From assembly GCF_000708715.2 (NCBI RefSeq), contig NZ_JENB01000001.1, positions 124,001 through 188,000 on the forward strand: a stretch of 64,000 nucleotides of DNA, written 5' to 3'. The position numbers and the translations under genes are program-made. The notes below the pieces were generated by a model that was not told the DNA's origin, ran no database searches, and saw only the letters and a program-made list of their open reading frames with translations. How positions within the stretch are numbered: the first letter of the stretch is position 1; each line of letters starts with the position of its first letter. This DNA is from Pseudomonas putida W15Oct28 (lineage in GTDB: Bacteria > Pseudomonadota > Gammaproteobacteria > Pseudomonadales > Pseudomonadaceae). Shown here piece by piece: positions 44,228 through 52,575 of the stretch.

Positions 44228-44357
44228 AGCGCCATGGGCGAAGCACGCATTATGTGTTCGAACTCGGGACCTTTGTGCCGGTGGCGCAGGCGGTGTCCAA
44301 CCGTGTGGTCGAACTGATACCGCAGCCGGTGCTCGCTCTTTAAAAACTTCAACAACA
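44228..44357 (+). pseudogene. Short rhs core fragments fused end to end
   Basis: Bases 44228-44333 nearly repeat 42829-42936 of the intact rhs (R-E-R-H-G-R-S-T-H-Y-V-F-E to E-L-I-P-Q-P-V). After about 20 unrelated bases the sequence jumps back to an earlier YD segment (N-N-S-E-A-S-F-K-Y-D). This is rearrangement debris at the left edge of the orphan array; no complete gene is present. Confidence 0.75.
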
Positions 44358-44383
44358 GCGAAGCCAGCTTCAAGTACGACGCC

Positions 44384-46070
44384 ATGGGCCGCCTGGTGGA
44401 AAGCCGGGCGGGTGAGCGCGGCGGCAAAGTGTGGGAAACCGAAACCTTTGCCTACGACGGCAATGGCAACCTGCTGATCGCCGAAAACAAGGACTGCAAG
44501 CTGCAGTGGTTCTATGACCTGGCGGGCAACAACACCCGCGAGCATCAGCACTTCAAGTACATGAAGCGACCGAAGGTCGCGGTGTTCCAGCATGAATACG
44601 ACGCCCTCAACCTGCGCGTGGCCACCACCCGGCCGGATGGCCATCGGATCAGCTGGCTGACGTATGGCAGCGGTCACCTGCTCAGCCTCAAGCTCGACGA
44701 CCGCGAACTGCTCAGTTACCAACGCGATGACCTGCACCGGGAAATCGCCCGGGAGCAAGGCAACGGGTTGATCCAGCGCCAAACCTGGACGCCGAACGGC
44801 CAACTGCACCAGCAGACCCTGGCCCGGCGCGGCGCCACCACGCGCATAGCGCTGCGCGACTACACCTACGACAGCAGTGGCCAGCTCACCCACATCAATG
44901 ACCTGCGGCGTGGCGATACTTTCTACCGCTACGACCCGGTCGGCCGCCTGCTCGAAGCCGGCGACTACTACAAGAAAGAAATCTTCGCCTTCGACCCCGC
45001 CAGCAACCTGCTGGACCCACAGGCACCACCGAGCCCCAACCGGCACTCACCGCAACGGATGAGCGACAACGTACTGCGCAGCTATTGCGGCACGCAGTAC
45101 CGCTATGACGAGCGCGGCAACCTGCTGGAGCGCACCACCGATGGCAAGCAAGACCATTTCACCTGGGACCTCCACAACCGCTTGCGCCGATACGAAGATG
45201 ACCGCCTGACCGTCAGCTTCGGCTATGACGCGCTGGGTCGGCGCCTGTACAAGAAATCCCACGCCAAGTACCGCGACCGACGGCAAGCCGGCCCGCTGTG
45301 GAACGAAAACCAGCGACGAGAGCTGGATGAACAGCTGGGGTGCGGCTTTACCTGGTATGTGTGGGAAGGCGACACGCTGGCGTTTGAATGCCGGGACCGC
45401 GAGCGCCATGGGCGAAGCACGCATTACGTGTTCGAACCCGGACGAGGATGGCGAGATTGCCTGGCGCGGGACGTACAAGGCCTGGGGGTTGGCCGAGGAG
45501 ACACGCAGCGACAAGGCGAAATGGGCGGATATCCGGAATCCGCTACGCTTTCAGGGGCAGTATTGGGATGTTGAGACGGGGCTGCATTACAACCGATATC
45601 GCTACTATGATCCGCAGGTAGGGCGATTCATTAGTAAAGATCCGATCGGACTCAACGGCGGACCTAACTTATATACCTACGCATTCAACCCTATTCAATG
45701 GCTGGACCCTCTTGGCCTCGCCCGCACTAGAAACCCTATTGAAGGCGATAGGCGACACAGGACCGTGAACGAAAAATTAACGTCTGCGCATCCAAATGCA
45801 ACAATTCAATGCGAATGCTACCTGCGAGACTCTGCTGGAAACTCTGTTTACGACACTGACGTCACAAACACTAGACGTCGAATAGACACTGTGGTAATCG
45901 AAGACGGAAAAGCTCACACCTATGAAATCACTAGCCTCACTGCAGACAAAAGATCCCAATCTCAGAAAGAAAGAAGAATTATTGAGAACGGCGGAACTTA
46001 CATACGAGACAGAAAAACAAAAAATCTAGTACCTATTACCGGCCCCTCTATAATTATCAGAGAACCATAA
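44384..46070 (+). pseudogene. Orphan rhs module 2, deleted and frameshifted, with toxin 2 tip
   Basis: This module keeps the last YD repeats and core of rhs. Two deletions are clear against the main gene. At about 44375, T-A-C-G-A-C of one YD repeat is joined to the same bases of a later repeat. At 45441, 185 bases (matching 42872-43056) are missing between short CCG microhomologies, shifting the frame. The first frame therefore ends at 45574, while the core signature Y-Y-D-P-Q-V-G-R-F-I-S-K-D-P-I-G-L and tip are in the other frame (to 46070). There is no vgrG-linked N-terminal part, so it cannot be a complete effector. It could donate its tip to the main rhs by recombination in the shared core. 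Confidence 0.8.
45721..46070 (+). other. Toxin 2 tip domain, REase-like candidate
   Basis: This is the 116-residue variable tip after W-L-D-P-L-G-L. It contains R-R-I-D-T-V-V-I-E-D-G-K...Y-E-I-T-S followed by a basic helix (K-R-S-Q-S-Q-K-E-R-R). The D...E-x-T spacing resembles restriction-endonuclease-fold (PD-(D/E)XK-like) toxins of polymorphic systems, with Thr in place of the usual Lys. The catalytic assignment is tentative. The tip is AT-richer than the core and is directly followed by a broken immunity gene. Confidence 0.5.
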
Positions 46071-46446
46071 ATGAGAAAAGACCCGCTAATTTGGAGCACC
46101 GTTAAGTCTGAAGCCCAACGCTATCAGACCTTCGATGAAAACAATGATCTCGTCCCGGACTTGGCAAGCCAAGAAATAGTTATTCGACTACTAACAGCCC
46201 TACGCTTTTTCTTCCAAGAAGAAGGTCTATTGATAAAAAATATTTGACAAACAAAACAACCTTATAGATACCGAACTACGAATGAGCGATTTTACCCGAG
46301 AGGGCATGGAGCTTATAAAATCAAAAGTTTCATCCTGGGAAAACTCCAAAAGCGCAAGAAAGAACCCACCAGACTTTACAGCACTCAATAAACAACTAAA
46401 AATTATAAGGTCGAGACAAGGATCTCTAACCACAAAACTCAAATAA
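46071..46446 (+). pseudogene. Immunity gene to toxin 2, broken by a two-base deletion
   Basis: The ATG immediately follows the toxin 2 stop. It reads 58 codons (L-I-W-S-T-V-K-S-E-A-Q-R-Y-Q-T...) to TGA at 46245-46247. In its near-duplicate at 49785 the same place has two more bases (TTGACCAAAAGAATA against TTGATAAAAAATA). Restoring them would continue the frame through I-F-D-K-Q-N-N-L-I-D-T-E-L-R-M-S-D-F to TAA at 46444-46446, about 125 residues in all. The gene is therefore a recent frameshift mutant. It is AT-rich like other immunity genes here. Confidence 0.75.
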
Positions 46447-46856
46447 ACAACAGGCAACTCCAGAGAACACCAAATAACCTCCACAAGGACAATAAGATGG
46501 TTATTAAATCTCACCACAGAAGTCAAAAAATTTGGTGCAATTCACAGACATCGGTGTCAACACGGGCAGTGCTACCTTACCGTCAACAACCCTAACCCGG
46601 AGAAAGCGAACACTTCGATAATCACAAAGCAGGGCTGATCTTTAAAAATTTACGGAATAGCGGGTCGAGCTAAAAAGTGCGACCTTAAAAAATCGCCTAT
46701 GGCCAATACGTCAGCACCTAGGTTCTCGACCCGCTGGAGAACAAGACCCAGTACACCTACAACAGCGACAACCTGCCAATCGTCATCATCGACGCCAACG
46801 GCGGCGAGAAAAAGCTCGGCTACACCCGCGACGGCCAACTGGCCAGCTACACCGAC
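46074..46856. repeat. Direct repeat copy A: immunity, spacer and rhs restart
   Basis: It matches 49785-50526 in the same orientation, with only scattered substitutions and two larger indels (about 12 and 29 bases). It covers the broken immunity gene, an untranslated-looking spacer (46447-46721) and the first part of an rhs fragment. In both copies the spacer ends at the same sharp junction, with CCTAG followed by rhs sequence beginning V-L-D-P-L-E-N-K-T-Q. The spacer holds a 32-codon frame (46497-46595) conserved in both copies but with no other support. Confidence 0.85.
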
Positions 46857-47578
46857 GCCCTGCACCGGCGTACCGCCGGGGCCTACAACGAAGCCGGCCT
46901 GATTCACCGGCGCCACAACCCGGACGACAGCACGCTCACCTACCGCTGGGACAAGCTCGGCCAGCTGGTGAGCCTGCGCAACGAGAACAACAGCGAAGCC
47001 AGCTTCAAGTACGACCCGGCGGGCCGGCTGATCGAGCGCGGCGGCAAAGACTGGGAAACCGAGACCTTTGCCTACGACGGCAATGGCAACCTGCTGATCG
47101 CCGAGAACAACGACTGCAAGCTGCAGTGGTTCTACGACCTGGCGGGCAACAACACCCGCGAGCATCAGCACTTCAAGTACATGAAGCAACCGAAGGTCGC
47201 GGTGTTCCAGCATGAATACGACGCCCTCAACCTGCGCGTGGCCACCACCCGGCCGGATGGCCATCGGATCAGCTGGCTGACGTATGGCGCGACGACCTGC
47301 ACCGGGAAATCGCCCGGGAGCAAGGCAACGGGTTGATCCAGCGCCAGGCCTGGACGCCGAACGGCCAGCTGCACCAGCAGACCCTGGCCCGACGCGGTGC
47401 CACCACGCGCATTGCGCTGCGCGACTACGCCTACGACAGCAGCGGCCAGCTCACCCACATCAATGACCTGCGGCGTGGCGATACCTTCTACCGCTACGAC
47501 CCGGTCGGCCGCCTGCTCGAAGCCGGCGACTACCACATCTCCACAACCGCTTGCGCCGTTACGAAGATGACCGCCTGA
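46722..47578 (+). pseudogene. Orphan rhs module 3, front part, with internal deletions and frameshifts
   Basis: The YD-repeat frame begins abruptly at 46722 (V-L-D-P-L-E-N-K). Against the main rhs it lacks 62 codons between two identical S-Y-T-D repeats and another in-frame block between G-R-L-I and E-R-G-G-K. At about 47288 a deletion after L-T-Y-G shifts to a second frame (Q-R-Q-A-W-T-P-N-G onwards), and at about 47535 a further deletion after G-D-Y shifts into the frame of the 47551-48606 gene. The losses fall between repeated motifs, pointing to recombination or slippage. No start codon or leader supports translation from its beginning. Confidence 0.8.
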
Positions 47579-48606
47579 CCGTCAGCTTCGGCTATGACGC
47601 GCTGGGTCGTCGCCTGTACAAGAAACCCCACGCCAAGTACCGCGACCGGCGGCAAGCCGGCCCGCTGTGGAACGAGAACCAGCGGCGAGAGCTGGATGAA
47701 CAGCTGGGGTGTGGCTTCACCTGGTATGTGTGGGAAGGCGACACCCTGGCGTTTGAATGCCGGGACCGCGAGCGCCACGGGCGAAGCACGCATTATGTGT
47801 TCGAGCCCGGCACCTTTGTGCCGGTGGCGCAGGCGGTGTCCAACCGGGTGGTCGAGTTGATACCCCAGCCGGTGTATGTCTTCCCGTATGACATCGACAA
47901 GGATCCGGTGTGGCAACACAAGCCGACGCCCAGGCCGTTTGATGCGCTGGCGTGGTACCAGTGTGACCACCTGGGCACGCCGATGGAATTGACCGACGAG
48001 GATGGCGAGATTGCCTGGCGCGGGACGTACAAGGCCTGGGGGTTGGCGGAGGAGACACGGAGCGATAAGGCGAAGTGGGCGGATATCCGGAATCCGCTAC
48101 GCTTTCAGGGGCAGTATTGGGATGTTGAGACGGGGCTGCACTATAACCGTCACCGATATTATGACCCCAGGGTGGGGCGACTTACATGCAAAGACCCTAT
48201 AGGTCTGCAAGGAGGTCTGAACACCTACCAGTATTCCCCGAATCCAGTACTATGGATCGATCCACTTGGTCTTTCAGCTGCATCCGCCCTACCAAGAATG
48301 AAAGGACAAAGTGTGGCCATGACCGGTTCAACACTTACTGAAGCTGGCTTCTTGAGGTCGAAAAATAACGGCATAAATGAGACATGGAAACACCTTGACG
48401 GATCAGAAGTACGAGTCCACAAATATGGTAACAAATGCCCTTGCGTTTATAAATCTGGAAATAACGCACACGTCCACAAAGAAGACCCTGCGGGCAACCA
48501 ACTTAACGATCGTGGATTCATTTCCAAAGATCCGAACCAGACCCATATCGGCATACGCAACCCAGCTGATCTACCCACTGTACGAGGAAGGCGGCACGGA
48601 TCATGA
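47551..48606 (+). CDS. Orphan rhs core with toxin 3 tip
   Basis: A 351-residue open frame from a TTG at 47551, in reality the tail of module 3. The Rhs core is intact from R-Y-E-D-D-R-L-T-V to Y-D-P-R-V-G-R-L-T-C-K-D-P-I-G-L and W-I-D-P-L-G-L near 240. The roughly 110-residue tip contains T-W-K-H-L-D-G-S-E-V-R-V-H, N-N-A-H-V-H-K-E-D-P-A-G and I-R-N-P-A-D-L-P-T-V-R-G-R, with several conserved-looking histidines, consistent with a nuclease but not assigned. It overlaps the next gene by four bases, so the toxin/immunity pair is intact although the N-terminal delivery part is missing. Confidence 0.75.
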   Translation: MRRYEDDRLTVSFGYDALGRRLYKKPHAKYRDRRQAGPLWNENQRRELDEQLGCGFTWYVWEGDTLAFECRDRERHGRSTHYVFEPGTFVPVAQAVSNRVVELIPQPVYVFPYDIDKDPVWQHKPTPRPFDALAWYQCDHLGTPMELTDEDGEIAWRGTYKAWGLAEETRSDKAKWADIRNPLRFQGQYWDVETGLHYNRHRYYDPRVGRLTCKDPIGLQGGLNTYQYSPNPVLWIDPLGLSAASALPRMKGQSVAMTGSTLTEAGFLRSKNNGINETWKHLDGSEVRVHKYGNKCPCVYKSGNNAHVHKEDPAGNQLNDRGFISKDPNQTHIGIRNPADLPTVRGRRHGS

Positions 48607-48929
48607 GCTACGAATATGAACTTATTTTTGAAGAATCCAAGTCACTGCAAGATCTATTTGAAAAATTGCTAGCAAGTGGGGTATGCAAAAAAGCAACTCA
48701 CGAAGAGCTTCACATAAAAAACCAGCAAAGCAACACACTAGAAGGTTACGACGCAAGACTTTTAAAGTGCGATGACACGCGTGCATGGTTAGAAATTTTG
48801 ATCCCCACACCATACCTTTATCAATTATTTTCAGCAATCTTACTTGATGCGAAATTTAGGTGCTTTGAGGATGGAGACAGAGATGATGAAGTTTCATTGA
48901 GGCAAGCTTTTCGCCTAAAAAATATCTAG
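48603..48929 (+). CDS. Probable immunity protein to toxin 3
   Basis: A 108-residue acidic protein coupled to the toxin 3 frame by an ATGA overlap. AT-rich coding, no signal peptide and no membrane segment. The position is diagnostic for an immunity gene; the family is not recognised. Since the toxin frame has no delivery domains, the gene may persist to protect against kin that deliver the same tip. Confidence 0.7.
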   Translation: MSYEYELIFEESKSLQDLFEKLLASGVCKKATHEELHIKNQQSNTLEGYDARLLKCDDTRAWLEILIPTPYLYQLFSAILLDAKFRCFEDGDRDDEVSLRQAFRLKNI

Positions 48930-49018
48930 CGTAAAGCCTTGCAAGCATAGAAGCATACCCTCATATCGAAAGTGCAAAAACTACGCATTGACGATTGAGA
49001 TATTAGCCGCAAGACGCA

Positions 49019-49207
49019 GTGCGCTACATCTTCAAGGATAGCAATGGAATGTCAATCGACGGTCAAGTGGGTAGAACCTACGCTAATGGTGATCCGGTAA
49101 AACGCGAGATTCTAGCTATGGAAGACTTACGCCACCAGACACAGGGCAACGATGTTCCTGACGATGTAGAATTTCGCACTTACTGCCCTTGCAAGGATAA
49201 AAAATAA
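49019..49207 (+). CDS. Short orphan ORF, possible toxin-tip remnant
   Basis: A 62-residue frame from GTG 49019; it could begin four codons earlier but is closed by a TAG at 49004-49006. The sequence R-Y-I-F-K-D-S-N-G-M-S-I-D-G-Q-V-G-R-T-Y reads like the C-terminal end of a small toxin domain. It stops one base into the following gene (TAATG overlap), the arrangement expected of a tip and its immunity gene. No D-P-L-G-L core precedes it, so the core and the front of the tip seem lost. Identity uncertain. Confidence 0.45.
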   Translation: MRYIFKDSNGMSIDGQVGRTYANGDPVKREILAMEDLRHQTQGNDVPDDVEFRTYCPCKDKK

Positions 49208-49761
49208 TGGACATAAACATTTTCATCAGCCTTGACGAACTCATCGAGCTAAGCAAGATCTTATCAAACAATACCGGCCTGACAGCTTATGGAGCTAATA
49301 GCACTGAGACCCCCTATCAGCCGTTGACCACGAGCAATAATTACGAATGGGGTAATGCTTTTAAAATAGATGTTTTGATCGGCCCTCCACCAGACCAGTC
49401 GAATATTTCAGACCTGCCACAGCATCAAGTATTAAGGGAAGAGCGTAGCAATTTTATAACCATTAGCTACGGCGGCGAGGATGACTTTGCTCTTGGTGCA
49501 AGCCGCTTTAGCGCAGATCCATCTCCAACCAGCCGCTCAGTAAACAAAGAGCTTAGAAAGCTGTTAAAAAAACATGCCCGCCCTGGCGTGAAGACCTGTA
49601 ATGGCGACATTATCAGCAACCACTTCTGGACAGATGGAGCCCTAGTATCCAGAAAAAATTGGCATCGATTCCTCAGAGCAGGAAAATACCAAGCCAAGAA
49701 TCAAGAACAAGGGTATACACCGCAAATAACTATGAAAAATAAATCCAAAAAAAACAAATAG
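49207..49761 (+). CDS. Hypothetical protein, probable orphan immunity protein
   Basis: A 184-residue cytoplasmic-looking protein beginning M-D-I-N-I-F-I-S-L-D-E-L-I-E-L-S. It is AT-rich, like the other immunity genes of the array, and overlaps the short upstream ORF by one base. The C-terminus is lysine-rich. No family is recognised. It is directly followed by the second copy of the broken immunity gene, so two successive tip/immunity layers seem to have been stacked here. Confidence 0.55.
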   Translation: MDINIFISLDELIELSKILSNNTGLTAYGANSTETPYQPLTTSNNYEWGNAFKIDVLIGPPPDQSNISDLPQHQVLREERSNFITISYGGEDDFALGASRFSADPSPTSRSVNKELRKLLKKHARPGVKTCNGDIISNHFWTDGALVSRKNWHRFLRAGKYQAKNQEQGYTPQITMKNKSKKNK

Positions 49762-49784
49762 CTTATGACGGAAAACTTAAATTT

Positions 49785-49977
49785 AGAAAAAACTCGCTAA
49801 TTTGGAGCAGAGTAGAGTCTGAAGCTCAATGCTATCAGACCCTCAATGAAAATCCGGACTTGGCAATCCAAAAAATAGTTATTCGACCACTAACGGCTCT
49901 ACGCTTCTTTTTCCAAAAAGAAGGTCTATTGACCAAAAGAATATTTGACAAACAAAACAACCTAATAGATACCTAAC
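49785..49977 (+). pseudogene. Second, degenerate copy of the toxin 2 immunity gene
   Basis: It parallels 46074-46446: N-S-L-I-W-S-R-V-E-S-E-A-Q-C-Y-Q-T continues without the frameshift to L-I-D-T, then TAA at 49975-49977 where the other copy has GAA. A later TGA (K-S-K-V-stop) breaks it again. No in-frame start codon is present. It is therefore dead, but it preserves the two bases lost from copy one. Confidence 0.7.
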
Positions 49978-50526
49978 TACGAATGAGCGATTTCACCCAA
50001 AAAGGCATGGAGCTTTTAAAATCAAAAGTTTGACCCTGGGAGAACTCTAAAAGCGCAAAAAAGAACTCACCAGACCTTACAGAACTCAATAAATAAATAA
50101 AGATTATAAGGTCGAGACAAGAATCTCTAACCACAAAACTCAAACAACCTCCACAAGGACAATAAGATGATTATTAAATCCCACCAAAGAAGTCAAAAAA
50201 ACTGGTGCAACTCACAGACATCGGTGTCAACACGGGCAGTGCTACCTTACCGTCAACAATCCTAACCCGGAGAAAGCGAACACTTCGATAATCACAAAGC
50301 AGGGCTGATCTTTAAAAATTTACGGAATAGCGGGTCGAGCTAAAAAAGTGCGACCTCAACAATCGCCTATGGCCAATACGTCAGCGCCTAGGTTCTCGAC
50401 CCGCTGGAGAACAAGACCCAGTACACCTACAACAGCGACAACCTGCCCACCGCCATCATCGACGCCAACGGCGGTGAGAAAAAGCTCGGCTACACCCGCG
50501 ATGGCCAACTGGCCAGCTACACCGAC
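49785..50526. repeat. Direct repeat copy B: immunity remnant, spacer and rhs restart
   Basis: Partner of 46074-46856 about 3.7 kb away, same orientation. The spacer portion about 50215-50390 is nearly identical to 46555-46720. The shared unit shows that a block of the form immunity-spacer-rhs core was duplicated, and that the two were then eroded differently: copy A lost the S-Y-T-D block and copy B kept it. Confidence 0.85.
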
Positions 50527-51658
50527 TGCTCCGGCAAGACCACGCTGTGGAAGTACGACGCACTCGGCCAGCTGAGCAAAGCCATCAACGCAGCGGGTGA
50601 AACCACCGAATATCACTACCAGGCCGGCCAACTGACCCGCCTGGTGTACCCCGACAAAACTGAAGACCGTTTCGAACACGACGCCGAAGGCCGCCTGCTC
50701 AGCTACACCGACGCACTGCACCGGCGTACCGCCGGGGCCTACAACGAAGCCGGCCTGATTCACCGGCGCCACAATCCGGACGACAGCACCCTCACCTACC
50801 GCTGGGACAAACTCGGCCAGCTGGTGAGCCTGCGCAACGAGAACAACAGCGAAGCCAGCTTCAAGTACGACCCGGCGGGCCGGCTGATCAAGGAGACCGG
50901 CTTCGACAAGCAGGTCACCAACTACCTCTACGATCACAGCAGCCACCAGCCCACCCGCCGCCTCGATGGCGACCGCATCACCCACTTCGCATACGACGCC
51001 ATGGGCCGCCTGGTGGAAAGCCGGGCGGGCGAGCGTGGCGGCAAAGAGTGGGAAACCGAAACCTTCGCCTACGACGGCAATGGCAACCTGCTGATCGCCG
51101 AGAACAAGGACTGCAAGCTGCAAGGGTTCTACGACCTGGCGGGCAACAACACCCGCGAGCATCAGCACTTCAAGTACATGAAGCAACCGAAGGTCGCGGT
51201 GTTCCAGCATGAATACGACGCCAACCTGGACGCCGAACGGCCAGCTACAACAGCAGACCCTGGCCCGGCGCGGCGCCACCACGCGCATAGCGCTGCGCGA
51301 CTACGCCTACGACACCAGCGGCCAACTCACCCACATCAATGACCTGCGGCGTGGCGATACCTTCTACCGCTACGACCCGGTCGGCCGCCTGCTCGAAGCC
51401 GGCGACTACTACAAGAAAGAAATCTTCGCCTTCGACCCCGCCAGCAACCTGCTGGATCCACAGGCACCACCGGGCCCCAACCGGCACTCACCGCAACGGA
51501 TGAGCGACAACGTACTGCGCAGCTATTGCGGCACGCAGTACCGCTATGACGAGCGCGGCAATTTGTTGGAGCGCACCACGGACGGCAAGCAAGGCCATTT
51601 CACCTGCGGTGTCCAACCAAGTGGTCGAGTTACCGCGGCAACCGGTTCATGTGAATAG
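50392..51658 (+). pseudogene. Orphan rhs module 4, tipless fragment
   Basis: The YD-repeat frame begins at the same junction as module 3 (V-L-D-P-L-E-N-K) and is complete until about 51222. There, D-A is joined to a downstream N-L-D-A-E-R by deletion between short shared bases, shifting the frame. The second frame (to 51658) continues through R-G-D-T-F-Y-R-Y-D-P-V-G-R-L to Q-G-H-F-T-C, then jumps into a decayed V-S-N-x-V-V-E stretch and stops. The core signature, D-P-L-G-L and any tip are missing. It marks the right edge of the rhs array. No start codon with a ribosome site is seen at its beginning. Confidence 0.8.
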
Positions 51659-51815
51659 AAATTACGTGGTCGCTCCCAGCTAACGCTCAAGGTTCAGTAT
51701 AAGTTTTGACCTGACTGGCTCTGGCGGCCAAATCCGCCCGAAATGCTTCGCAAATATGGCGAAGGCGTTCGTTGTTACTCATACTAAAACACCCATCCCC
51801 CGCGCGGTACCGGCC

Positions 51816-52415
51816 ATGAACCGCTGCCTGCTGCTCACCGCCCTGCTGCTGTGTACCCCTGCCCCGGCCGCCGAAGACTGGAACCTGGCTTACGACCGCG
51901 AAGGCATCCGCGTGTACCTCAGTGGCGCGAATGATTCGCCCTACCAGCAATTTCGTGGTGTAAGCACCATGAAAGCCAGCGTGCGCACCCTCACCGACCT
52001 GCAAGAGAACCTGCGCGTGGCCTGCAAGTGGCTATACGCCTGTGACCAGATGCGCCTGCTGGAAGTGGATGGCGCCAATACATGGGTGTACCTGACCACC
52101 AACTTGCCATGGCCGACGATGCCGCGGGACATTGTGCTGAAAGTGACCAGCGAACGCCTGGATGACGGCACCCTGCTGCGGCGCCTGAGTGCTGAGCCTG
52201 GCAGGATCCCCGAGGTGAAAGGGCTGATCCGTGTACAGCACCTGAGCGGCGAGTGGCGGATGAAACCGCTGGGCGAGCGCAAGACCGAGGTGACGTACCA
52301 ACTGCAGGCCGACCCGGCCGGGGATGTGCCGGGGTGGTTGGCCAACCGGTTCGTGGTGGATGCGCCGGTGGTGACGTTGCGCACATTGCGGGCAGTTGCT
52401 GAGCGCCAGCCCTGA
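51816..52415 (+). CDS. START-domain protein with signal peptide
   Basis: A 199-residue protein with an N-terminal signal peptide (M-N-R-C-L-L-L-T-A-L-L-L-C-T-P-A-P-A-A) and a START-like lipid-binding domain: W-N-L-A-Y-D-R-E-G-I-R-V-Y near 22, W-P-T-M-P-R-D in the middle, and P-G-W-L-A-N-R-F-V-V-D-A-P near the end. Small exported START proteins are common in Pseudomonas and are presumed to bind a hydrophobic ligand in the periplasm. The frame is open to 51756; the ATG at 51816 is chosen because it places the signal peptide at the terminus. It lies just outside the rhs array. Confidence 0.85.
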   Translation: MNRCLLLTALLLCTPAPAAEDWNLAYDREGIRVYLSGANDSPYQQFRGVSTMKASVRTLTDLQENLRVACKWLYACDQMRLLEVDGANTWVYLTTNLPWPTMPRDIVLKVTSERLDDGTLLRRLSAEPGRIPEVKGLIRVQHLSGEWRMKPLGERKTEVTYQLQADPAGDVPGWLANRFVVDAPVVTLRTLRAVAERQP

Positions 52416-52443
52416 CGAGTGCTGAAGTACCTGCACCGCCCCC

Positions 52444-52560
52444 TGTAGGAGCGGCCTTGTGTCGCGAAAGGGCTGCGAAGCAGCCCCGGGATTTCAGCGT
52501 AAATGCACAAATTGCTGGGGCTGCTTCGCAGCCCTTTCGCGACACAAGGCCGCTCCTACA
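52444..52560. repeat. 44-base perfect inverted pair of the intergenic repeat
   Basis: The left arm 52444-52487 and right arm 52517-52560 are exact reverse complements over 44 bases, each starting TGTAGGAGCGGCCTTGTGTC and containing an inner GGGCTGC-GAA-GCAGCCC hairpin. The perfect match implies recent formation or gene conversion. It sits between the convergent START gene and the permease gene. Confidence 0.9.
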
Positions 52561-52575
52561 AAGGCCAGTGCAGGT

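Noticed and set aside
42829..44357. Possible insertion sequence bounding the rhs debris
   Set aside because: No transposase frame, terminal inverted repeats or target duplication were found. The junctions fit recombination between rhs repeats or microhomology deletion.
46497..46595. 32-codon frame in the duplicated spacer, also at 50167-50265
   Set aside because: Conservation is explained by the recent duplication as a whole. It has only a weak ribosome-like AAGGAC and no recognisable product.
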